Assembly: GCA_905198295.1 (NCBI GenBank)
Contig: CAJKBW010000126.1
Span: 1 to 6,313, forward strand
Reading direction: 5' to 3'
Length of the DNA: 6,313 nt
From: an uncultured Oscillospiraceae bacterium
GTDB taxonomy: Bacteria > Bacillota > Clostridia > Oscillospirales > Acutalibacteraceae
Part shown: positions 1 through 5,251 of the stretch, one piece after another
Position numbering within the stretch: position 1 is the stretch's first letter
Layout of the letters: every line of letters begins with the position of its first letter
Position numbers and translations under genes: made by a program
Notes under the pieces: model-generated
What the model was told of the DNA's origin: nothing
Database searches by the model: none
The model's input: only the letters and a program-made list of their open reading frames with translations

Positions 1-28
1 GCCGGCAGCATCGCTGCCGGCCCGTTTT
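1..28 (+). terminator. Rho-independent terminator of an upstream gene outside the window
   Basis: Bases 1-9 and 13-21 form a perfect 9-bp GC-rich stem with a 3-base loop, followed by CCG and four T. The T run lies on the forward strand, so it most simply ends a forward gene left of the window. If there is an A run just left of base 1 it would also work in reverse. The T tract is short, so strength is uncertain. Confidence 0.6.
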
Positions 29-168
29 ACCAACCGAGGCTCAAATTCATACCGCCTTCATTCTTGGCTGCTCCGGAAATCGCGGATAAAGCAGATACGC
101 GGACGGTGACAGGAGGGACACGGCCTGCCGAGGTTCGGGCGAATTTTATGAGGACACCGATTTTCCTC

Positions 169-197
169 TTGCGGATTCGCTGGGGATATGATATTCT
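169..197 (+). promoter_or_regulatory. Probable sigma-A-type promoter for the tandem membrane-protein genes
   Basis: A TTGCGG -35-like box (169-174) lies 17 bases before a TATTCT -10 box (192-197), which carries a TG extension at 189-190. The predicted start near base 204 leaves a short leader before the ribosome binding site at 218-225. The -35 box matches consensus only in its first three bases. The extended -10 supports the call, and the same TATTCT box recurs in the promoter at 5221-5249. No operator-like repeat is visible around it. Confidence 0.45.
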
Positions 198-217
198 GAA
201 GGCGTACAGGTTTATAA

Positions 218-225
218 AAAGGGGG
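218..225 (+). promoter_or_regulatory. Ribosome binding site that selects a TTG start
   Basis: AAAGGGGG lies 8 bases upstream of the TTG at 234-236. No ATG in this frame is better placed, and the resulting N-terminus (MPKKR, then FFSRF) lines up residue for residue with that of the downstream paralog. Together these decide the unusual TTG start. Confidence 0.65.
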
Positions 226-233
226 AATGGGTT

Positions 234-920
234 TTGCCGAAAAAACGCTCTATCCCTTCGTTTTTCAGCCGCTTTGTTATCTCCTATGTCTGGCTGCTTT
301 ATCCAGCGCTGCTGCTGATTTTGATGGGCATTCGTTTCCCGGAGGAGAAACTTTTACACGGGTTGACGTTCGCTTTTACGCTGTTTGCGCTCGACGTGGT
401 TGTTTTGCTGACGGTGCGGTATCGGGCGGTAATCGCGTTGGTTGTACTTCTCATTTTGGCCGGCTGCGCGGGCGCAGTGTATACGCTGCGCTGGCGGGGG
501 GATCACCGATATATCAGCGAGGTGCAGTCGATCACCGCCTATCGTTATGCAGACAATCCGGATTATGTCCGTTTCGAGATCCGGGGACGCATCCGGAATT
601 GGTATTATGACGGCGGGGTTTACGAGAATGTGGTGATGACCGGCTATGAGCCGGGCGGGGAGAGAATGTATTTCCGCATGGCGTCCGAGTCGGAGCCGCT
701 CACCATCTCCCGCCGGGGAACCGCCTTCACCATCCGTCTGGACGTGGACGTCTCGTCCCGCAATACCGACCTGACGGTGGAGGAATATATCTTCCAGCTG
801 CGTTATCATCTCGATCCGACGAAGGCGCACGAATGCGCCCTGCGCATGCGCGATTTCCGGCGCGTCCGCATCCGCTGGGAGGAGCCGCGCGCGGTGGACG
901 ACTGCCTGCTTGCGGCATAG
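234..920 (+). CDS. Three-pass membrane protein with C-terminal soluble domain, tandem paralog 1
   Basis: I recognise no family for this 228-residue protein. A basic N-terminus (PKKR) leads into three hydrophobic segments at about residues 17-33, 43-60 and 65-84, followed by a soluble and probably beta-rich domain of about 140 residues. Positive charges (PKKR at the start, RYR between segments 2 and 3) predict the N-terminus inside and the C-terminal domain outside the membrane. Residues 95-127, containing VQSITAYRYADNPDYVRFEI, are identical in the next gene, as are residues 207-228, ending VDDCLLAA. By hand count the two proteins share about 149 of 228 residues (65%): 44/94 in the membrane half, 74/81 in residues 95-175, 9/31 in 176-206 and 22/22 at the end. 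The start is TTG, chosen from the ribosome binding site and from the equal length of the paralog. The second gene follows 73 bases later without an obvious terminator or promoter, so they are probably co-transcribed. Function unknown; a sensing or envelope role is only a guess. Confidence 0.85.
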   Translation: MPKKRSIPSFFSRFVISYVWLLYPALLLILMGIRFPEEKLLHGLTFAFTLFALDVVVLLTVRYRAVIALVVLLILAGCAGAVYTLRWRGDHRYISEVQSITAYRYADNPDYVRFEIRGRIRNWYYDGGVYENVVMTGYEPGGERMYFRMASESEPLTISRRGTAFTIRLDVDVSSRNTDLTVEEYIFQLRYHLDPTKAHECALRMRDFRRVRIRWEEPRAVDDCLLAA

Positions 921-926
921 CGCGGC
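852..926 (+). repeat. Direct repeat copy A: 75 bases identical to 1612-1686
   Basis: This stretch encodes the last 22 residues and stop of paralog 1 plus six bases beyond the stop. It matches 1612-1686 base for base at an offset of 760, the same offset that aligns the two start codons. Identity breaks at base 927 (G against A). The rest of the two genes differs at many positions, including silent ones. Confidence 0.9.
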
Positions 927-976
927 GGACGCTGACGCATGGAAGAAGCATCCGGCGCAAGGGGCGGCGCCAATCT

Positions 977-985
977 GGGAGGGGG
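977..985 (+). promoter_or_regulatory. Ribosome binding site that selects the ATG start at 994
   Basis: GGGAGGGGG lies 8 bases before ATG 994. The same open frame reaches back to 910, and an in-frame GTG lies at 988. The GTG is too close to this site, and the upstream extension would overlap the end of the first gene. ATG 994 also gives a protein of exactly the same length as its paralog. Confidence 0.7.
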
Positions 986-993
986 AAGTGGCC

Positions 994-1680
994 ATGTCGG
1001 AAAAACGCTTTGACAGCTCCTTTTTCAGCCGCTTTTTTATTCGTTACGGCTTGATGCTTTACCTGGCGTTTCCGCTGATTATTTTGGGGATTCTCCACCC
1101 GTACGAGGGTCCCTTATACCTGCTGGTGATCGGCTGCGGTCTGCTCGCGCTCGACGTGGTTTTATCGCTGCGGCTGCGGCAGCGGGCGGCGACCGTGATG
1201 CTGGTGCTGTTTGTTCTGGCCTGCTGTGCCGAGGCACTGTATACGCTGTACTGGAACCGGTATCACCAGTTTGTCAGCGAGGTGCAGTCGATCACCGCCT
1301 ACCGGTATGCGGACAACCCGGATTACGTCCGCTTCGAGATCCGGGGGCGCATCCGGAACTGGTATTATGACGGCGAGGTTTATGAAAATGTGGTGCTGAC
1401 CGGCTATGAGCCGGGCGGCGATATACGGTATACTCGTATGGCGTCTGAGTCAGAACCGCTCACCATCTCCCGCCGGGGGGCCGCTTTCACCATCCGGCTG
1501 GACGTGGATGTCTCGTCCTATGAATGGGGACCGCCGGTCGAAGAGTATTTGTATGTACTGCGGTATCGCACCGGCCGGGAAACGTCGATAAAAAGCGCCG
1601 TTTTTATGAATGATTTCCGGCGCGTCCGCATCCGCTGGGAGGAGCCGCGCGCGGTGGACGACTGCCTGCTTGCGGCATAG
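994..1680 (+). CDS. Three-pass membrane protein with C-terminal soluble domain, tandem paralog 2
   Basis: A second 228-residue member of the same unrecognised family, aligned to the preceding gene without a single insertion or deletion. It has a similar N-terminus (MSEKR, then FFSRF), three hydrophobic segments at about residues 17-33, 42-60 and 65-84, then a soluble domain predicted outside the membrane. Residues 95-127 are identical to the paralog although their codons differ at several third positions, so the protein sequence itself is under selection there. The stretch 176-206 is largely different, sharing little beyond VEEY and LRY, and could be a variable surface or partner-specific loop. 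The last 22 codons are identical in DNA as well. No separate promoter is evident in the 73-base gap, so expression probably depends on the promoter at 169-197. The downstream stop for transcription is probably the hairpin at 1902-1933, leaving an untranslated tail of about 220 bases. Function unknown. Confidence 0.88.
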   Translation: MSEKRFDSSFFSRFFIRYGLMLYLAFPLIILGILHPYEGPLYLLVIGCGLLALDVVLSLRLRQRAATVMLVLFVLACCAEALYTLYWNRYHQFVSEVQSITAYRYADNPDYVRFEIRGRIRNWYYDGEVYENVVLTGYEPGGDIRYTRMASESEPLTISRRGAAFTIRLDVDVSSYEWGPPVEEYLYVLRYRTGRETSIKSAVFMNDFRRVRIRWEEPRAVDDCLLAA

Positions 1681-1686
1681 CGCGGC
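1612..1686 (+). repeat. Direct repeat copy B: 75 bases identical to 852-926
   Basis: This is the 3' end, stop codon and first six downstream bases of paralog 2, a perfect copy of the end of paralog 1. Just upstream (about 1519-1611) the two genes are poorly matched, so the identity begins sharply and is not the tail of an evenly similar duplication. Confidence 0.9.
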
Positions 1687-1901
1687 AGGGCACCGCCGTG
1701 CCGGCCTGAACACGGGGCGCTTTTCCCGCTGCGACACGGTGACGTATTCCGCAAAAGGGAGCGGGAGCCGCCGCAGGATACCGGCTCGGGCTGTGACATG
1801 CGGGTACCGCATAGCCCGGCGGCGCAGCGGCAAAACAGGGCTATCCGTTTTCGGCAGGGACATGGGCAGGCTGCCCGGATTTCCTCCCGCGGATCGCAGC
1901 G
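1687..1901. other. Gene-free stretch between paralog 2 and the shared terminator
   Basis: I see no supportable gene here. Open frames that cross it are continuations of shadows of the neighbouring genes and lack ribosome binding sites. It holds small GC-rich hairpins, for example GGCAC/GTGCC at 1688-1701 with a 4-base loop, and a GGGCA/TGCCC hairpin at about 1864-1876. None is followed by a T run. It does not resemble the 73-base gap between the two paralogs and does not look like a third copy. Confidence 0.5.
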
Positions 1902-1933
1902 AAAAAAAGCCCGGCCGATCGGCCGGGCTTTTT
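1902..1933. terminator. Bidirectional Rho-independent terminator
   Basis: A perfect 20-base palindrome (1909-1928, centred on GATC) is flanked by seven A on the left and five T on the right, so either strand yields a GC-rich hairpin followed by a U run. It sits between the convergent forward membrane-protein pair and the reverse AP endonuclease gene, 35 bases from the latter's stop, and would terminate both. Confidence 0.92.
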
Positions 1934-1968
1934 CCGAATAAATTTTTACGCTGCGGTCCGGCCGCAGC

Positions 1969-2730
1969 TCAGGCCATGTCCAGCAGAAGTTCCACCGGGC
2001 AGTGATCCGATCCGTAAATCTCCGGGCGGATTTTCGCCTCCCGTACCTGAGCGGACAGCCGCTGGGAGACGAGAAAATAATCGATGCGCCAGCCTGCGTT
2101 GTTTTCGCGTGCGTGGAAGCGATAGGACCACCAGCTGTAAGCGCCGGTCTCTTCCGGATGCAAAAGCCGGAAGCTGTCGATGAAGCCGGCGTCCAGCAGC
2201 GCGGAAAATGCGGCGCGTTCCTCGTCCGAAAAACCGGCCTTTCCCCGGTTCGGCCCGGGATTCTTCAGGTCGATTTCCCGATGCGCCACGTTGAGATCGC
2301 CGCAGACCACCACGGGCTTTTTCTGATCGAGCGCCGTCAGATAGGCGCGGAAATCCGCCTCCCACTGCAGACGGTAGGCGATGCGCGCCAAACCGTCCTG
2401 CGCGTTGGGGACATACACGTTTACCAGATAGAAGGCGGGAAATTCCAGCGTGATTGCGCGCCCTTCATGGTCGTGCGCGTCCACGCCGAGCCCGTAGCGC
2501 ACGTCAACCGGCGGCTGGCGGCAGAATACAGCCACACCGCTGTAGCCCTTCTTGTCGGCGTAATTCCAGTACTGGTGATATCCCGGCAGTTCGAGTTCCA
2601 GCTGACCCGCCTGAAGCTTGGTTTCCTGCAGGCAGAAAATATCGGCGTTTTCGTTTTGAAAGATGTCGGCAAAGCCTTTGCCCATACAGGCGCGAAGGCC
2701 GTTGACGTTCCAGGACAGGCATTTGATCAT
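1969..2730 (-). CDS. xth: Exodeoxyribonuclease III / class II AP endonuclease
   Basis: A 253-residue enzyme of the endonuclease/exonuclease/phosphatase fold, close to the usual length of the ExoA/XthA family. The expected motifs are present in order: WNVNG (residues 7-11, with N8), QET (E36, metal ligand), YVPN (Y106), GDLNVAH (D145 and N147), GWRIDYFLVS (213-222, with D217) and SDHCP (D242-H243 catalytic pair). In the known family the enzyme cuts DNA 5' of abasic sites and removes 3'-blocking groups in base excision repair, in the cytoplasm. The start is ATG 2730 with an AAGGAGGAG site a few bases upstream. The gene has its own promoter and ends at the two-way hairpin at 1902-1933, so it is a single-gene unit. 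All catalytic residues appear intact, so it should be active. Confidence 0.97.
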   Translation of the reverse strand: MIKCLSWNVNGLRACMGKGFADIFQNENADIFCLQETKLQAGQLELELPGYHQYWNYADKKGYSGVAVFCRQPPVDVRYGLGVDAHDHEGRAITLEFPAFYLVNVYVPNAQDGLARIAYRLQWEADFRAYLTALDQKKPVVVCGDLNVAHREIDLKNPGPNRGKAGFSDEERAAFSALLDAGFIDSFRLLHPEETGAYSWWSYRFHARENNAGWRIDYFLVSQRLSAQVREAKIRPEIYGSDHCPVELLLDMA

Positions 2731-2736
2731 GGCGTT

Positions 2737-2745
2737 CTCCTCCTT
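2737..2745 (-). promoter_or_regulatory. Strong ribosome binding site of the AP endonuclease gene
   Basis: Read on the reverse strand this is AAGGAGGAG, six bases before ATG 2730. It fixes that start. Confidence 0.85.
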
Positions 2746-2747
2746 AT

Positions 2748-3041
2748 GTGAGTATCAGTATAGCAGATCGCGGGCCGTCCTGTAAACACCCTGTGGACAG
2801 CTTTTGGCAGAAGCGATTTTGCCGGACATGCGGCCGGGAAAATGCACGGGAAATCCGTCAGTACATAGACGATTTGAACGACCGACTTTCAGCAGGGGAA
2901 AAGGAGGGCTGCTGCGAAAACGCCACGGTGAACGCTGTGTTGGCCGCCTATATCGGGAAGGCCAAGCAGCAGGATGTCCGGGTGATGGTGAACGCGGGGA
3001 TCACGCAGAAGCTGCCGATGGATTCTGATTTACTACAATAA
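2748..3041 (+). pseudogene. Relic of a GHKL-type sensor histidine kinase, truncated at both ends
   Basis: From about base 2850 the frame reads EIRQYIDDLNDRL, then CENATVNAVLAAYIGKA and QKLPMDSDLL, then TAA. This matches my knowledge of AgrC-like GHKL kinases, where the segment links the phosphorylated-histidine helices (RQYI.DL) to the ATP-binding domain (CEN..VNAVL..Y, then LP.MD). The sensor membrane part and the acceptor histidine helix are absent upstream. The reading frame stops just where the ATP-binding N box (NALENA-like) should begin, so the catalytic part is lost. The first 34 codons resemble nothing and overlap the promoter of the AP endonuclease gene on the other strand. The nominal GTG start at 2748 has no convincing ribosome binding site. 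I therefore call it a dead fragment and not a small gene. No response regulator of LytTR type is in the window. The family assignment rests on recalled motif patterns. Confidence 0.7.
2757..2786 (-). promoter_or_regulatory. Sigma-A-type promoter of the AP endonuclease gene
   Basis: On the reverse strand TTTACA (2781-2786) and TATACT (2757-2762) are 18 bases apart, with a TG extension just before the -10 box (TGCTATACT). The predicted start is near 2750, giving a leader of about 20 bases that holds the ribosome binding site. Confidence 0.7.
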
Positions 3042-3112
3042 CCGCAGGATAAGGTCAAAACTAAAGGGCTTGCCGCCCGCAATTCACAGACAGCAAGCCC
3101 TATCGGCAGCTT
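3009..3112. repeat. Nested inverted repeats at the broken end of the kinase relic
   Basis: AAGCTGCCGAT at 3009-3019, inside the kinase relic (codons for KLPM), is perfectly inverted at 3102-3112. Directly inside the right arm, 3093-3101 is the inverse of 3065-3073 (AGGGCTTGC). On the right the two arms abut, forming one 20-base block. On the left their partners are separated by 45 bases (3020-3064) that contain the relic's stop codon. Confidence 0.7.
3056..3101 (-). terminator. Possible terminator of the reverse-strand surface-protein gene
   Basis: Read in reverse, AGGGCTTGC (3101-3093) pairs with GCAAGCCCT (3073-3065) and is followed by TTAGTTTTG. It lies about 70 bases past the stop of the gene ending at 3173 and is the first reverse-oriented hairpin with T-rich DNA behind it. 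The 19-base loop and interrupted T tract make it weak. Confidence 0.4.
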
Positions 3113-3133
3113 GAACTATTTGTCTTCCTTTTT

Positions 3134-3167
3134 GGGGTCACATCAAGTTGATGCAACCCCGCTTTTT
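3134..3167 (+). terminator. Forward-oriented terminator-like hairpin
   Basis: GGGGT (3134-3138) pairs with ACCCC (3156-3160), and CATCAA (3141-3146) with TTGATG (3148-3153), with a 2x2 internal mismatch and a tight one-base loop. GC and five T follow. On the reverse strand it is followed by A, so it would not stop the surface-protein gene that ends at 3173. It may be the surviving terminator of the locus that carried the kinase relic. Confidence 0.5.
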
Positions 3168-3172
3168 ATTCT

Positions 3173-5170
3173 TCAGCGCCTGGTATCGTCGTTCAGGAAG
3201 GAACCGAGGGATACATCCTCCGCAATCTCACGCGGAGCAGAAGGCATACGCGCAGAGGAGGAATAGATATCCCGGCTTTCGTCCTCCACAGGCGTCCGCA
3301 CCGGCGCAGGCGTTGTATTAGAGAGGGGAGAACCGGTATTTGGGGCGGAAGGGTCGTACAGCGGCACAGCTGTCACGCTGTTTCCTTCTCCGCCGTCCAG
3401 CGGCGGTATACCGCCATCCGGTCCGGGGAGATTTCCGTCGCCGTCCCCGCCGTTTTCGCCGTCATCGGTCGGCGGCGTATCGTCGCCATCCTTTGGCTTG
3501 CGGATAACGAAGAAGAAGATCAGCAGGCCGGCGCCGATCAGCAGCACCGCCGCAATGACCAGCATGATAATAACCACGGCCGGACTGCCGCTGGAACGAA
3601 AAGCGGAAGACGGGATGAATCCCAGCAGGGTAAAGGTCGAAAGATTGTTGGTAGTAAAGCGGATATAGCCGTCTTTTACTTCGGTTTGCGTCAGATTGCT
3701 CAATCCATTTTCGCCGTATACCGCGACGCTGATAATATCCGCGCTTTTCATGCTGGCCGGTACCGGCAGCTGAATGGTATACTGCACGTTTTCCGTCTGA
3801 TTGACCGCTGGGAAAATCACCTCACCCACGCGCGGATCGTTGAGCACCAGCGAGAGGGAAAAGGTCGTGTGCGCTACTTTATCCACGTCATAGGAAGCAT
3901 ACGCCTTGTTGCCGGCAGTGGCTTCAGTAATCATCTGCGGCTGAATGGAGGAGTTGGCATGACGCATCAGCATCATGACGCTGCCGCCGGAGGTGCCGAC
4001 CAGAGACTCAAACATAGCCGGGGTGATAATCAGCCGCGCGCGGTCGGCAAAATCGGCCTGTGTCAGGCCAAAGTTGCCAAGCACCACGTTTTCATAGGTG
4101 ACATTCAGGGAAATCATCCCCTTATCGTCAATTGCCGTGGTGCCGGCGCCGGTGATGGTGGCCTGTGTCTGGGTGGTTTCGGTGGTATTCCCGGAAGTGG
4201 GAGGGGTGGTGGAATCCGAGGGGGGAGGCGTGTTTGTGGTATCGTTGTTCGTGGTGGTCGTTGTGGAGGGATCGTCGGAGGTCGGAGGGCCGGATTCCTC
4301 CAGCGCCTTAATGGCCCCGGTGTATTTTATCGAAGGATTGTTTTGATCTTCCTGATTTTCCACGACTATCTGAACCGTAGCCAAATCCGATACGGACTGA
4401 CGGAAAGCAATCACGCCATCGTCACCGGTGGTGCCGTCGAGCAGGTCGGTGGAACCGATGCGGACAATGACCCGCAGTCCGGCCAGCGGATATTGCCACT
4501 TTTTATCGGTCAGTTTGACCGTGATGGTGCCGTTGTTGTACGCTGCATCAATATTGACATCCAGCGTTCCTTCTGTCCAGGACAATGGGGCGACTCGGAT
4601 GACGTATTTGTTCACCTCATAGGCGAGGCTGTGTGCCTGCGGGGAAATGTTGTTGCCCAGATTGGCGGAAAAGCCATCCGACGAAGTGGTGACTTTTTTG
4701 ATGGTGTCGTCGACCCGAACCTGCGAAACCTTCCAGCGGTTTCCCGACAGCTTGACCGTCAGCATTCCGGTATCGCCATTAAAGGTACGGGAGAGTTCCT
4801 CGAAAAACGGCACGGTTTCCGGTTCCATTGCCGCGAAGGTCACGCCATTGATTTCCTGTTCTTCCGTCGACACGGTGACCTCTTCTGCGCCCTCGGGAAT
4901 GGAAAACGTAACCGTACCATCCTCACCGGCTGCGGCGGTCAGTTCACTGCCGCCGGCAGAAGCCTTGACGCGGAGACCGCTTAGCCCCTGACTGCCGTTT
5001 TGGCTTTCAAGCCGGACGGTGAGCTGCCGGCCGATGATGGCCAGCGCGTTTTTGTCCACACCGCGGATGGCAACGGGCGTGTTTGTTTCTTCCGGCTCTG
5101 CTAAAGCGGCGGGAGAAAGGCTCACAATAAGCAAAAATAAACTGAAAAAGAGCGCCAGGGCTTTTTTCAT
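3173..5170 (-). CDS. Secreted single-pass membrane-anchored surface protein with Ig-like ectodomain
   Basis: A 665-residue protein of no named family that I recognise. A signal peptide (MKK, hydrophobic core, cut after ALA at residue 24) leads to an ectodomain. Two related beta-type modules are visible at about 49-101 and 215-270, sharing the pattern (L/I)TV(R/K)L, then L.GLRV, then G.DG.(V/I).F. This resembles carboxypeptidase-regulatory or Ig-like folds. A Thr/Pro/Asn/Ser-rich linker spans 294-338. A further domain (340-518) ends in LPVPASMKSADIISV and NNLSTFTLLGF, a pattern often seen at the ends of Gram-positive surface proteins. One membrane helix (531-556) is followed by basic RKPK and a cytoplasmic tail of about 105 residues. 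The tail has an Asp/Gly-rich part (561-596) and a Ser-rich end (SLGSFLNDDTRR). There is no LPXTG sorting signal. The start follows from the signal peptide and an AAGGAAAGGA site (5181-5190). Likely role: surface adhesion or envelope interaction (inference). Confidence 0.88.
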   Translation of the reverse strand: MKKALALFFSLFLLIVSLSPAALAEPEETNTPVAIRGVDKNALAIIGRQLTVRLESQNGSQGLSGLRVKASAGGSELTAAAGEDGTVTFSIPEGAEEVTVSTEEQEINGVTFAAMEPETVPFFEELSRTFNGDTGMLTVKLSGNRWKVSQVRVDDTIKKVTTSSDGFSANLGNNISPQAHSLAYEVNKYVIRVAPLSWTEGTLDVNIDAAYNNGTITVKLTDKKWQYPLAGLRVIVRIGSTDLLDGTTGDDGVIAFRQSVSDLATVQIVVENQEDQNNPSIKYTGAIKALEESGPPTSDDPSTTTTTNNDTTNTPPPSDSTTPPTSGNTTETTQTQATITGAGTTAIDDKGMISLNVTYENVVLGNFGLTQADFADRARLIITPAMFESLVGTSGGSVMMLMRHANSSIQPQMITEATAGNKAYASYDVDKVAHTTFSLSLVLNDPRVGEVIFPAVNQTENVQYTIQLPVPASMKSADIISVAVYGENGLSNLTQTEVKDGYIRFTTNNLSTFTLLGFIPSSAFRSSGSPAVVIIMLVIAAVLLIGAGLLIFFFVIRKPKDGDDTPPTDDGENGGDGDGNLPGPDGGIPPLDGGEGNSVTAVPLYDPSAPNTGSPLSNTTPAPVRTPVEDESRDIYSSSARMPSAPREIAEDVSLGSFLNDDTRR

Positions 5171-5180
5171 CCTGAATTCA

Positions 5181-5190
5181 TCCTTTCCTT
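5181..5190 (-). promoter_or_regulatory. Ribosome binding site of the surface-protein gene
   Basis: On the reverse strand AAGGAAAGGA ends 10 bases before ATG 5170. Spacing is on the long side. A closer ATG (out of frame, overlapping the AGGATG) is followed within a few codons by a stop, so it is not the real start. Confidence 0.6.
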
Positions 5191-5220
5191 CCGAACGTAG
5201 CTAAAAGGAGATTTTGTATT

Positions 5221-5249
5221 AGAATAGCATAAAACGACCCGAATGTAAA
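5221..5249 (-). promoter_or_regulatory. Sigma-A-type promoter of the surface-protein gene
   Basis: On the reverse strand TTTACA (5244-5249) and TATTCT (5221-5226) are 17 bases apart, with a TG extension before the -10 box. The -35 box begins only two bases after the stop codon of the acyltransferase gene. No terminator lies between the genes, so read-through from upstream is also possible. Confidence 0.65.
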
Positions 5250-5251
5250 CC

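Noticed and set aside
27..281. Reverse open frame ending NLSLGW and TAA at 27, just before the hairpin at 1-21
   Set aside because: The tail looks protein-like and is well placed before a hairpin. However, the frame has no ATG, GTG or TTG start except an internal ATG at 50, is basic and featureless upstream, and has no ribosome binding site. It is at most a remnant of a gene end.
64..610. Two forward open frames at 64-318 and 227-610
   Set aside because: Both overlap paralog 1 in other frames. Their translations are cysteine- and arginine-rich without recognisable features, and paralog 1 is supported by its tandem copy.
910..993. Upstream extension of paralog 2 to give 256 residues
   Set aside because: It would overlap the end of paralog 1 and has no ribosome binding site. 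ATG 994 has a good site and gives the same 228-residue length as paralog 1.
354..995. 213-codon reverse open frame opposite paralog 1, and its look-alike at 1450-1863 opposite paralog 2
   Set aside because: They resemble each other only because the paralogs do. Neither has a ribosome binding site or recognisable features, and neither keeps the same length or start in the two copies.
2002..2751. 249-codon forward open frame opposite the AP endonuclease gene
   Set aside because: The reverse strand encodes a complete exonuclease III enzyme with every catalytic motif. The forward frame is a codon-bias shadow.
3009..3112. Insertion-sequence ends or attachment site
   Set aside because: There is no transposase or recombinase, no flanking target duplication that I can see, and the enclosed segment is only about 80 bases. 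The repeats are better reported as a rearrangement scar or hairpins.
3686..4984. 432-codon forward open frame opposite the surface-protein gene
   Set aside because: Its translation is low-complexity Gly/Arg-rich in the middle, without domains or a ribosome binding site. The reverse gene has a signal peptide, a membrane helix, a promoter and a ribosome binding site.
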